In this document: positions 1-6,230 of the stretch, piece after piece
Position numbering within the stretch: position 1 is the first letter of the stretch
Layout of the letters: each line of letters opens with the position of its first letter
Source: a bacterium
GTDB taxonomy: Bacteria; Patescibacteriota; Minisyncoccia; UBA6257; Colwellbacteraceae
Assembly: GCA_021839365.1 (NCBI GenBank)
Contig: JAKCBB010000017.1
Span: 1 to 10,464 of the forward strand
Direction: 5' to 3'
DNA length: 10,464 nucleotides
Program-made: the position numbers and the translations under genes
Notes under the pieces: generated by a model
Seen by the model: only the letters and a program-made list of their open reading frames with translations
The model's database searches: none
What the model was told of the DNA's origin: nothing

Positions 1-1323
1 TTCCGCAAGTTTATTCTTACCCTCTGGGGTATATTTACTAATATCGCGGGTGCCGATTGCGGCAGCCCATAGAGTATCTCGAAATCTTGCAATACCGCCA
101 CTCCCAAGATATCCCTCCTTCTTAAACTTCCCCTTTTCAATAAATTCTCCTTTCTCTAATAAACCTGCACGATTCATCAACCCTCGCAACCATTTTGTAA
201 GGACCTCCACAGCTTCGTCCGAAATTAACTTCTCTTTAGATTTCTTAAGTATCCATATACAGCTCGGCAAAAGAGCGAGAAAAGAAACGAGTACGCGACC
301 TTGATAAGCCACGCTATTTGGATCAAGTTTTTCGGAAGTGGTCATATCATGCTTGCGCCCAGTGGCTTCAAGCCACGCACCCAAACATTGAGCTAGAAAT
401 TCAGTTTGTTCTTCAAGACTGTTGATTTTTGCCTTCATCATCGGCTCAAGAGCATCCTCAATTGCCGAATTGAGCGTAGCTAGAGTGACCACGTCCTTAA
501 CCCCAAATTTAATACCGGGGATTTGAATCATTCCAACTAACGGCCCAGTCTCAAGCATTAGTTTGCGTCCGATATCTTGTGCTCGCTCTTTATCGTCTAG
601 AGCTGTTCGTTTGCCGCGAGCTGTTGGGAATAAATCTGCGACAAGAGAACGATCGACCTTCTTTTGATAAAAGTTGACATCGATAAATATCTGCGCTTGT
701 AATCGTGGATGCGCATCGGCCTCGTCAAGATCCAAGAATACCTCTGCGGGAATTTCCCATTTTTCCTTTGGTTTCTCTTGTTGGAGAATCTTTAATGCAA
801 GATACGCTCCGTTAATTCGATGCTGACCATCGATAACGGAAAATCGCAGATTTTTATTTTTTTCATCGAATGTAAGTTCAGCCGCACCCTTTTTACCATT
901 ATTGATTGGCGTAATGCTCGCTCCATTTACATGGAGCAACACATTGGAAAAAGTTGGATATTCGCTTCGCTCAAATCCGACCACTCTTGAAATCTTCGGA
1001 GGCCATTCACGCCCCGGTTCCATTTTTTTCGGCTCATAAATCTTCTTAAAATATTTATCGAGTAGGGACGGAGCATCAATGATTTCTTTCTGGAGAAGAT
1101 AGGCTGCAATTTGTACAACCCTCTTCCAGTCAAGTGACCGTTGTATATCACGAACCTTTTTAGCATCGCGGTGCGGGGTGTGTGGTTGTCCCGGCCACCA
1201 TTCCATAAGCTTCTCCACGTCGAGGGCGGCAAGGCAATGTTGTTTGCCTTGTAGATCTGGCTGGACGAAAGGACTTTTAGGTACAATCACCGATATTTTT
1301 TGAACACTGTTTCGCTTTGCCAT
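1..1323 (-). CDS. DGQHR-domain (DndB-like) protein, 3' end beyond window
   Basis: One uninterrupted minus-strand frame of 441 codons runs from ATG at 1323 to base 1 and has no stop, so the C-terminus lies outside. The diagnostic DGQHR motif sits at residues 165-169 (bases 817-831), in the context RFSVIDGQHRINGAY. The segment FIDVNFYQKKVDRSL (213-227) is also typical of this domain. The family includes DndB, the regulator of phosphorothioate DNA modification, and DGQHR proteins in related modification or defence islands; the biochemical role of DGQHR is not settled. An in-frame ATG at 1329 is possible. I prefer 1323 because a TATCAT -10 box lies 7 bases before it and no ribosome binding site is seen. 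No dndC, dndD or dndE is visible, so function in a Dnd-type system is inference. The gene looks AT-richer than the export operon, which suggests transfer. Confidence 0.82.
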   Translation of the reverse strand, partial: MAKRNSVQKISVIVPKSPFVQPDLQGKQHCLAALDVEKLMEWWPGQPHTPHRDAKKVRDIQRSLDWKRVVQIAAYLLQKEIIDAPSLLDKYFKKIYEPKKMEPGREWPPKISRVVGFERSEYPTFSNVLLHVNGASITPINNGKKGAAELTFDEKNKNLRFSVIDGQHRINGAYLALKILQQEKPKEKWEIPAEVFLDLDEADAHPRLQAQIFIDVNFYQKKVDRSLVADLFPTARGKRTALDDKERAQDIGRKLMLETGPLVGMIQIPGIKFGVKDVVTLATLNSAIEDALEPMMKAKINSLEEQTEFLAQCLGAWLEATGRKHDMTTSEKLDPNSVAYQGRVLVSFLALLPSCIWILKKSKEKLISDEAVEVLTKWLRGLMNRAGLLEKGEFIEKGKFKKEGYLGSGGIARFRDTLWAAAIGTRDISKYTPEGKNKLAE

Positions 1324-1330
1324 ATCCATA

Positions 1331-1359
1331 ATGATAACTAATTTTGGATCTGATTGAAA
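1331..1359 (-). promoter_or_regulatory. Possible leaderless promoter of the DGQHR gene
   Basis: On the minus strand TATCAT (1336-1331, five of six matches to TATAAT) ends 7 bases before the ATG at 1323. A weak -35, TTTCAA, lies 17 bases further upstream at 1359-1354. The -35 touches the palindrome at 1358-1376. The spacing matches the other -10/ATG arrangements in this window, but the hexamers are imperfect. Confidence 0.35.
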
Positions 1360-1376
1360 ACGCCGCAGCGGCGTTT
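1358..1376. repeat. Perfect 9-bp inverted repeat upstream of the DGQHR gene
   Basis: AAACGCCGC and GCGGCGTTT form a 19-bp palindrome with a single central base. It abuts the putative -35 of the DGQHR gene. It could be an operator for a regulator, or a weak terminator for minus-strand transcription from the remnant upstream, because the minus strand reads GCGGCGTTTTC. The T-run is short, so termination is not certain. Confidence 0.5.
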
Positions 1377-1390
1377 AATTGGGAGCTAAA

Positions 1391-1432
1391 TTGTCCTCTT
1401 GCCCGCGCATGGGTGGCGTGGGGCAAGGACAA
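1391..1432. repeat. Bulged 12-bp stem-loop in the gap after the relaxase remnant
   Basis: TTGTCC (1391-1396) pairs with GGACAA (1427-1432), and TTGCCC (1399-1404) pairs with GGGCAA (1421-1426). There is a 2-base bulge at 1397-1398 and a 16-base loop. Neither flank has a run of T long enough for a standard terminator. Together with 1358-1376 it makes up most of the non-coding DNA between the remnant and the DGQHR gene. Its role is unknown. Confidence 0.45.
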
Positions 1433-1439
1433 GAAACCG

Positions 1440-1685
1440 CTATAAAATCGTCTTCGGCATATCGTCCTTCGGCGACTTCCAAATCGGCTCGAAGATCGTC
1501 TCCGGCTGTTAAATGGAATAATTCTTGTCGCACGCGAACAGGAACATGTTGCTGCCCTGCTTGTTCGTGTTGGCCTCTTTGGAGGCGACGCGCAGATTCT
1601 CGCTCCGCGTCTCATTCGGCGTCACGACGATCACCCTGAAACTGGTGAATCCCAGACTGTCCTTAATCCGCTCCTCCCGCCACCA
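1440..1685 (-). pseudogene. Decayed C-terminal fragment resembling a replication-relaxation (relaxase-like) protein
   Basis: A single minus-strand frame bounded by TAG (1688-1686) and TAG (1442-1440) encodes a conserved-looking C-terminus, interrupted by one TAA at 1511-1509. It begins WWREERIKDSLGFTSFRVIV and continues through the run SNMFLFACDKNYSI to the stop. After the stop the same frame resumes with QPETIFEPIWKSPKDD and ends MPKTIL. From memory, the FRV.TVT.....N core, the MFLF strand and the closing PE.I...IW..PK resemble C-termini of Replic_Relax-family proteins found on plasmids and in CPR genomes; I could not run a search. The N-terminal part is missing: the fragment starts about 20 bases past the terminator of the export operon, with an in-frame stop just upstream. 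It is best read as a broken remnant of a mobile or plasmid-derived gene. UAA recoding is unlikely because every other gene here uses the standard code. Confidence 0.5.
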
Positions 1686-1704
1686 CTACAAGAAACTAGA
1701 AACT

Positions 1705-1733
1705 AAAAGAGGCCGACTGAACCAGCCCCTTTT
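1705..1733 (-). terminator. Intrinsic terminator of the export operon
   Basis: Eleven bases after the last operon stop codon, the minus strand folds AAAAGGGGCT (1733-1724) against GGCCTCTTTT (1714-1705) around a 9-base loop and continues with AGTTT. The stem needs two G-U pairs when read as minus-strand RNA. On the plus strand those positions become A-C mismatches. The structure therefore favours termination of leftward transcription. Confidence 0.8.
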
Positions 1734-1743
1734 AATAAAGTAA

Positions 1744-2166
1744 TTACTGTCCGAATCCTCCCGGTCCCTGGCCGCTGCCGCGGAGCTGGATCGAGCTGGC
1801 GGTGAAAATGCCGTCCGAGTTCTGCGTTCCGCTTACGAGTATATCGCTTCCCGTGGCAACCGAGCTTAACGGGACGGGCGCGGGCTTTTCAACCGGAGTC
1901 GAGGTCGAATAAAACACCAGCTGGGAGTTCCCGTTGGGCAGCGATATCGTAAGGCTTTGCGAGTCCCTGGACATCACCTTTCCGGCGACTATCGTCATTC
2001 CGCTTCCCGAACGTCCGGCGAAGTTGCGGGCTATTGTTCCATTCGCATTGGCGTTACCGGCAAGTTTGCTGGCGGAGGACCTGCCGTAAAGCATCCCTAT
2101 AGCAAAACCGATTATAACCAGCGCGCCTCCGATTATGTATGCCGAATATTTTTTCACTCCTTTCAT
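1744..2166 (-). CDS. Small membrane-anchored DUF5666-like protein
   Basis: A 140-residue protein with one N-terminal membrane anchor (about 8-27, IIGGALVIIGFAIGML) and no obvious cleavage site. A short polar linker leads to a beta-rich domain at about 57-128 with the pattern GKV-x-SRDSQSLTISLPNG ... VATGSDILVSG ... DGIFTASSI. This layout, GxV / LTI / GD-or-SDxVxVxG / xAxxI, recalls DUF5666, a small beta-barrel domain of unknown function. The tail is glycine-rich (GQGPGGFGQ), echoing the glycine-rich tail of the adaptor in the same operon. It is the last gene of the operon, 30 bases after the permease, and is followed directly by a terminator. It may be an accessory extracytoplasmic component of the transporter; that is inference. 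No strong ribosome binding site is seen, so translation may depend on the upstream gene. Confidence 0.75.
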   Translation of the reverse strand: MKGVKKYSAYIIGGALVIIGFAIGMLYGRSSASKLAGNANANGTIARNFAGRSGSGMTIVAGKVMSRDSQSLTISLPNGNSQLVFYSTSTPVEKPAPVPLSSVATGSDILVSGTQNSDGIFTASSIQLRGSGQGPGGFGQ

Positions 2167-2196
2167 TTTTTCAATTCGTTCGTAACCGACCTTTCT

Positions 2197-3438
2197 TTAT
2201 TCATACCGCAAAGCTTCAATCGGGTTAAGTTTGGCCGCGCGGACCGCCGGATAGTAACCGAAGAGTATTCCTATTCCCGCCGAAACTCCGAATGCCAGCA
2301 GTATAGAGCTAAGAGAAATAATCGTGGTAATCGACGTAAGAGAAGAAACCACCGTGGCCGCTATCCATCCGACAACTATCCCGATTATTCCCCCGCCGAA
2401 AGTAAGCATTACGGCCTCCGTCAAAAACTGCATCGTTATGTCTTTCTTCTTCGCCCCTATCGCTTTGCGCAATCCTATCTCCCGCGTGCGCTCGGTAACC
2501 GTGGTAAGCATCATATTCATTATCCCGATTCCTCCGACAAGAAGAGAAATGCCGGCTATCGCGGCCAGAAGCGTGGTAAACGTTCCTGTAACCGAGGAGG
2601 CGGCCGCGACGATATCGGCCTGGTTTATGATATTAAAATCCGCGTTTTGAGGATTGGATATCCCGTGCCTCTGCAAAAGAAGGTTGGTTATCTCGTTTTG
2701 CACCTGGGTCATAACCTGCTGGCTTTGAGCCTCGACGTCGATCTCGCTTAAGTACTGCGAACTCCCGATGAGGAAGTGCTGGGCGACGGTCAGCGGAACG
2801 AAGACCATATCGTCCTGGTTGTTAAACCCGCTTCCGCCTTTGGATTGGGTAACGCCGACCACGGTAAAATCAACATTTTTTATCCTTATCGTCTGGCCTA
2901 TCGCCATATCCGGAGTCGCGGTAGCTATCGAACTGCCGAACAGATCCTGCAGGACCGTCGGGCCGATAACAGCTACTCTTGCCGAGGAGTTGTTGTCCGA
3001 ATCCGTGATAAACCTTCCCTGCGCCACCTGAAGGTCTCTGACCTGCGGATAGGCGGAAACCACTCCCAAGACGTTAGTCTGCGTATTAGAACCGTTATAT
3101 ATTATCTGGTATCTTCCGCTGGCTTCCGGAGAAACCGCTTCTACTCCGGAGAGTGAGGCAATTGCGTTAGAGTCGTCCGGAGTAAGCGTCTCCGCGCTTC
3201 CTAAGCCCGCGCTCACGGTCGATCCGAAAGTTTTCGATGCGCCGGGAATTATCACGAGCAGGTTTGATCCGAGCGACTGGATGCTTGACTGTATCATCCC
3301 CTGCGCCCCCTGTCCTATCGCGGTCAATGCGATAACGGAGGCGATACCGATTACTATTCCGAGCATAGTAAGTCCGGTGCGCACTTTGTTCACCGTTATA
3401 GCCAGAAGGGTTTCTTCGAATAAATCCTCGGTTTTCAT
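2197..3438 (-). CDS. MacB/FtsX-type ABC transporter permease
   Basis: A 413-residue inner-membrane permease with the standard four-helix MacB layout. TM1 lies at about 22-42 and is followed by a large extracytoplasmic MacB periplasmic-core domain (about 45-280). TM2 is at 288-310, TM3 at about 340-365 and TM4 at about 376-396. The FtsX-type coupling segment ERTREIGLRKAIGAKKKDI (316-334) contacts the ATPase, and the C-terminus carries the family ending PAVRAAKLNPIEALRYE. The length is typical for split MacB permeases; in E. coli MacB the ATPase is fused. Its ATG overlaps the ATPase stop by 4 bases. Such transporters act as mechanotransducers, using cytoplasmic ATP hydrolysis to drive movements outside the membrane and export peptides, lipids or drugs. 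The substrate cannot be told from sequence. Confidence 0.93.
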   Translation of the reverse strand: MKTEDLFEETLLAITVNKVRTGLTMLGIVIGIASVIALTAIGQGAQGMIQSSIQSLGSNLLVIIPGASKTFGSTVSAGLGSAETLTPDDSNAIASLSGVEAVSPEASGRYQIIYNGSNTQTNVLGVVSAYPQVRDLQVAQGRFITDSDNNSSARVAVIGPTVLQDLFGSSIATATPDMAIGQTIRIKNVDFTVVGVTQSKGGSGFNNQDDMVFVPLTVAQHFLIGSSQYLSEIDVEAQSQQVMTQVQNEITNLLLQRHGISNPQNADFNIINQADIVAAASSVTGTFTTLLAAIAGISLLVGGIGIMNMMLTTVTERTREIGLRKAIGAKKKDITMQFLTEAVMLTFGGGIIGIVVGWIAATVVSSLTSITTIISLSSILLAFGVSAGIGILFGYYPAVRAAKLNPIEALRYE

Positions 3439-4157
3439 AGATTTTCCGTTTTCGCCATCCGCTTGTTTTTATTTCTCTCGTCTCTCACTATATTGCCGTC
3501 CAGGATATGGATAATCCTGTCCGCGTGTTCGGCAACGTATGCCTCGTGGGTAATGAGGACTATGGTTTTTTTGCCCTCTTCATTTAAAGATTGGAAAGTG
3601 TGGAGAACTATCTCTCCCGTTTTTGAGTCCAGATTTCCCGTCGGTTCATCGGCTAAAATCAGGGCCGGGTTATTGACTAAGGCTCTCGCTATCGCCACTC
3701 TCTGCATCATCCCTCCGGAAAGCTGGTTGCTGTGGTGCTGCCAGAAACCTTCGGGAAAGGCCGACTCGCGCAGAGCCTGCTTGGCTATCTCCTCCCGCTT
3801 CTCCTTGGCCACCCCCTCGTATATCAATGGCAGAGTAACGTTCCGCAAAACCGTGGCTCTCGGGAGAAGATTAAAGGCCTGGAAAACGAAACCGATTTTT
3901 TCGCGGCGTATGTCGGCCAGATCGTCGTCGGACAATTTTGATATGTCTTTCCCGTCCAGGTAATATTCGCCGCCGGTCGGCGTATCGAGCGCCCCTATGA
4001 TGTGCATTAGCGTCGATTTCCCCGATCCGGACGGCCCCATGATCGCCACGAACTCCCCCTCGGCAATGGAAAATGTTACGCCTTTCAAAACGGGCGTTTT
4101 AACTCCGCTATTGTCGTAAGTTTTTCTAATATCCCTGCACTCTATTATCTGCCTCAT
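3435..4157 (-). CDS. ABC transporter ATPase, MacB/LolD-like
   Basis: A 240-residue nucleotide-binding protein with every catalytic motif: Walker A GPSGSGKST at 41-49, Q-loop glutamine 93 (FVFQAFNLLPR), signature LSGGMMQR at 146-153, Walker B LILADEP at 166-172 with catalytic Glu171, D-loop NLDS, and switch His204 (LITHE). The N-terminus (RDIRKTYDNSGVKTPVLKGV) and the FNLLPR segment are characteristic of the MacB/LolD subfamily. It powers the adjacent permease from the cytoplasmic side. Its start overlaps the adaptor stop and its stop overlaps the permease start, each by 4 bases, so the three are probably made in fixed ratio. One oddity is the signature, where MM replaces the usual QQ or QK after LSGG. 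The basic tail RNKNKRMAKTENL may be a lineage extension. Confidence 0.95.
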   Translation of the reverse strand: MRQIIECRDIRKTYDNSGVKTPVLKGVTFSIAEGEFVAIMGPSGSGKSTLMHIIGALDTPTGGEYYLDGKDISKLSDDDLADIRREKIGFVFQAFNLLPRATVLRNVTLPLIYEGVAKEKREEIAKQALRESAFPEGFWQHHSNQLSGGMMQRVAIARALVNNPALILADEPTGNLDSKTGEIVLHTFQSLNEEGKKTIVLITHEAYVAEHADRIIHILDGNIVRDERNKNKRMAKTENL

Positions 4158-5959
4158 CCGCCGATAAACATTCTGCCTCCCCCCGCTCCGCCGCCGCGCA
4201 GGGCGCCGGCTCCGCCTGCCCTAAGCATCGGAGCCGACACGGATCCCGCGGTGCTTTGCGTAATAACCTGATCGCCGGCATTAATACCCGAAATTATTTC
4301 GGCCGACGTGTCGTTAGTGAGACCGACGACGACCGGAACGCGCTTCGGAGCCGAAGATAGCTTTATGCCGGACGTTCCTTGATTGGCGAGACTCGCAGAG
4401 GAAACCGGAGACTGCGGCTCCAGAACATAACTAGTTCCGCCGGATGTTATAAGGGCGGAACTGGGAACGGTTACCACGTTTTGCCGCACGGCTGTCACTA
4501 TGTTCGCCGTCACGCTCATTCCGGGTTTGACCTGATCCGCTCCAGAGACGTTATCGATGCTTATCTGAACATTATAATTAACCACCCCCTGGCTGACCGT
4601 GCCAACCGGATCTATCTCGGTAACGACTCCCGTGAGAGAAAGGCCGTTTATGGCGTCGAAGGTCAAAGTCGCCCTATCGCCAAGATTGACTTTCGCGGCA
4701 TCAACCTCATTAAGCGTAACCTCGGCAATTTTATTTCCGCCAACCATGCTTACCGCCGGATTCGGCACCGTGGCCCCGACCGTTGATGGAACGGATGACA
4801 CTATTCCGGCAATCGGCGCGCGGATGGAACAGTCCGCGAGATTTTCCTCCGCGGTCTGAAGATTGTTTTGCGCGGTTTCTATCGAAACCTGCTGAGTCTG
4901 GACATCGACCTGCGTCGGGCCGGCCACAAGTTCGGCCAGGGTGCTGCTCGCCTCCTGAAGCGCAAGCTGGTCATTCGTAAGGGCGTTTTTATCGGCAGCA
5001 ATCCCATTTATGATTCCGGAAACGCTTGAAACATCGCTATTGGATGTTTTTATATCCGTGCCGAAAGTCGCCTGAAAAGTGTTGGTAACCGACGGTAGCG
5101 GAGTTTGTATGCCGGTGTTCGGATAATTATTAACAATGAAATTCAGAAGACCGTTAATGGATTTAATACTCGAGTTTACCAGCTGAGTCGTGTTATACGT
5201 TTCGGAAAACAGGGAGTCTAACGCTCCATAGTCCGAGTCCCGGCTGGCCGAGTGAAAATCGGCTAAGTTGGATTGGTAGGCGGAGAACGCCTCATTATAT
5301 GCCGCAATTATCTTGTTGGCATACGGTTGAGTCTCGGCCTGCATATAGCTGGGCATTAGATTGACATACGCCTGCGGGTTAAGCTGGCTTTTGGTGATGT
5401 TATATCCGTTAACAAAATTATTCGCGTCGGACATAACGGTTTGCATATCGACGAATGCCGAAGAAAGCGCGTCGAACCCGCTCTTATAGTCGGTATCAAC
5501 GGTAGTCGAAGCGGTGGAAACGTTCTGTTCATCCTGGATGACCGCGTTTTGATCCTGGATGAGAGTGCTTGTGGTAATCTCCTGCATTTTTTGCAGGGCA
5601 AGCTGAGCGGACTGCAGAGAAAGCTGCGCCTGGCGGACGGCTCTCGCTTCATTTGTCGTGTCGAGCTGGACCAAAAGCTGTCCCGCGTATACGCGGTTTC
5701 CGGGGTTAACATAAACTCCGGTAACGGTCTCCGTTGCTTTGGGTTGGATGTTTATCTCCGATGTATTCTGAACCTGCCCGCTTCCCGAGACCGACGCGAC
5801 CACGGTTCCGGTAGCCGCTTCGGAAATAAGGTATTTAGGGGCAGTGCCGGCGGAGGTGGCTTTGGAGTGCCAGTAATATCCGCCCAGAATAACAGCAACT
5901 GCCATGGCGAACGAGAGAAACTTGTGTCCGGCAATGAACTTTCGAATCGCGCTAATCAT
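4154..5959 (-). CDS. MacA/HlyD-type efflux adaptor with an enlarged helical domain
   Basis: A 601-residue adaptor counted from ATG at 5959. A longer frame to ATG 6040 exists, but its 27 extra residues are polar and precede what looks like the normal N-terminus (MISAIRKF, then one membrane anchor at about 14-30). The first half of the lipoyl/barrel-sandwich domain is at about 74-101 (TGVYVNPGNRVYAGQLLVQLD). A long helical region follows at about 102-375, and the second lipoyl half is DCSIRAPIAGIVSSV (376-390). Beta-barrel and membrane-proximal domains run to about 575 (KPGMSVTANI, INAGDQVIT), and the tail is glycine-rich. MacA adaptors couple an ABC exporter to outer parts of the envelope. The helical insert of about 270 residues is much longer than a simple MacA hairpin. 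It heads the export operon and overlaps the ATPase gene by 4 bases. Confidence 0.9.
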   Translation of the reverse strand: MISAIRKFIAGHKFLSFAMAVAVILGGYYWHSKATSAGTAPKYLISEAATGTVVASVSGSGQVQNTSEINIQPKATETVTGVYVNPGNRVYAGQLLVQLDTTNEARAVRQAQLSLQSAQLALQKMQEITTSTLIQDQNAVIQDEQNVSTASTTVDTDYKSGFDALSSAFVDMQTVMSDANNFVNGYNITKSQLNPQAYVNLMPSYMQAETQPYANKIIAAYNEAFSAYQSNLADFHSASRDSDYGALDSLFSETYNTTQLVNSSIKSINGLLNFIVNNYPNTGIQTPLPSVTNTFQATFGTDIKTSNSDVSSVSGIINGIAADKNALTNDQLALQEASSTLAELVAGPTQVDVQTQQVSIETAQNNLQTAEENLADCSIRAPIAGIVSSVPSTVGATVPNPAVSMVGGNKIAEVTLNEVDAAKVNLGDRATLTFDAINGLSLTGVVTEIDPVGTVSQGVVNYNVQISIDNVSGADQVKPGMSVTANIVTAVRQNVVTVPSSALITSGGTSYVLEPQSPVSSASLANQGTSGIKLSSAPKRVPVVVGLTNDTSAEIISGINAGDQVITQSTAGSVSAPMLRAGGAGALRGGGAGGGRMFIGG

Positions 5960-6029
5960 GTAATATTTATTTTGTCTGTGCCAGTGAATCACAACCGTAA
6001 AACGAAAGCAAGTTTTTATCGGTGATTTT

Positions 6030-6161
6030 TCACGCTGCATTCATAATTATGAGGAGTTCTATGAGGGTGAAGGAGTCTTTTTCCTTTAGCTTGCCTACGG
6101 AGCCGGTGAGAGAAAGACGACGGACTCTTCCGAGGACGGGTCCTGTTATCCTGCGTAACAT
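6030..6161 (-). CDS. 43-residue ORF with truncated type IV prepilin N-terminus
   Basis: An ATG at 6161 opens a 43-residue frame ending at TGA 6032-6030. Its C-terminal third reads KLKEKDSFTLIELLIIMNAA. FTLIELLII is the class III signal of type IV pilins: a basic leader, the prepilin peptidase cut before Phe, Glu at +5, and the start of the hydrophobic helix. Two things are wrong for a working pilin. The -1 residue is Ser rather than the preferred Gly, and the protein stops 13 residues into the mature part, with no helix completion or globular domain. Downstream frames do not continue a pilin. It sits in the leader of the export operon and has a good TATAAT 6 bases before its ATG, so it is probably expressed. 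It could be a pilin remnant, a small membrane peptide, or a leader ORF. Its stop lies close to the alternative adaptor ATG at 6040. Confidence 0.55.
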   Translation of the reverse strand: MLRRITGPVLGRVRRLSLTGSVGKLKEKDSFTLIELLIIMNAA

Positions 6162-6167
6162 GGTTAG

Positions 6168-6196
6168 ATTATATACACATACAGACGACGGGTAAA
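6168..6196 (-). promoter_or_regulatory. Promoter of the export operon / 43-residue ORF
   Basis: On the minus strand TTTACC (6196-6191) is separated by 17 bases from a perfect TATAAT (6173-6168). The -10 ends 6 bases before ATG 6161, so the transcript should start at or next to the ATG. No closer strong promoter is seen before the adaptor ATG at 5959, so this is the best candidate for driving the operon. Confidence 0.65.
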
Positions 6197-6205
6197 TCGT
6201 AATCC

Positions 6206-6222
6206 CTGTCTTAGCTGTCTTA
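6206..6222. repeat. Direct repeat CTGTCTTA-G-CTGTCTTA
   Basis: Two identical 8-mers (6206-6213 and 6215-6222) are separated by one base, a 9-bp period. They lie just upstream of the -35 of the export-operon promoter, at about -45 to -61 from its predicted start. That is a usual place for an activator site. The repeat is short and chance is possible. Confidence 0.35.
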
Positions 6223-6230
6223 ACGGTACG

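Noticed and set aside
927..1286. Minus-strand 119-residue ORF within the DGQHR gene
   Set aside because: It is in another frame of a gene whose real frame carries the DGQHR motif and stays open for 441 codons.
1277..1743. Several Arg/Ser-rich ORFs on both strands around the relaxase remnant
   Set aside because: Composition is typical of out-of-frame reading. Only the frame at 1440-1685 shows protein-like sequence.
5960..6040. 27-residue N-terminal extension of the adaptor from ATG 6040
   Set aside because: The extension is polar and lacks signal features. ATG 5959 begins a normal basic-plus-membrane-anchor N-terminus. Coupled initiation at 6040 cannot be fully excluded.
6061..6195. Plus-strand 44-residue ORF with GAGGAG five bases before its ATG, antisense to the pilin-leader ORF
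   Set aside because: Its protein has no recognisable features. The opposite strand has a perfect promoter and a recognisable motif, and the plus-strand codons look like a complement shadow.
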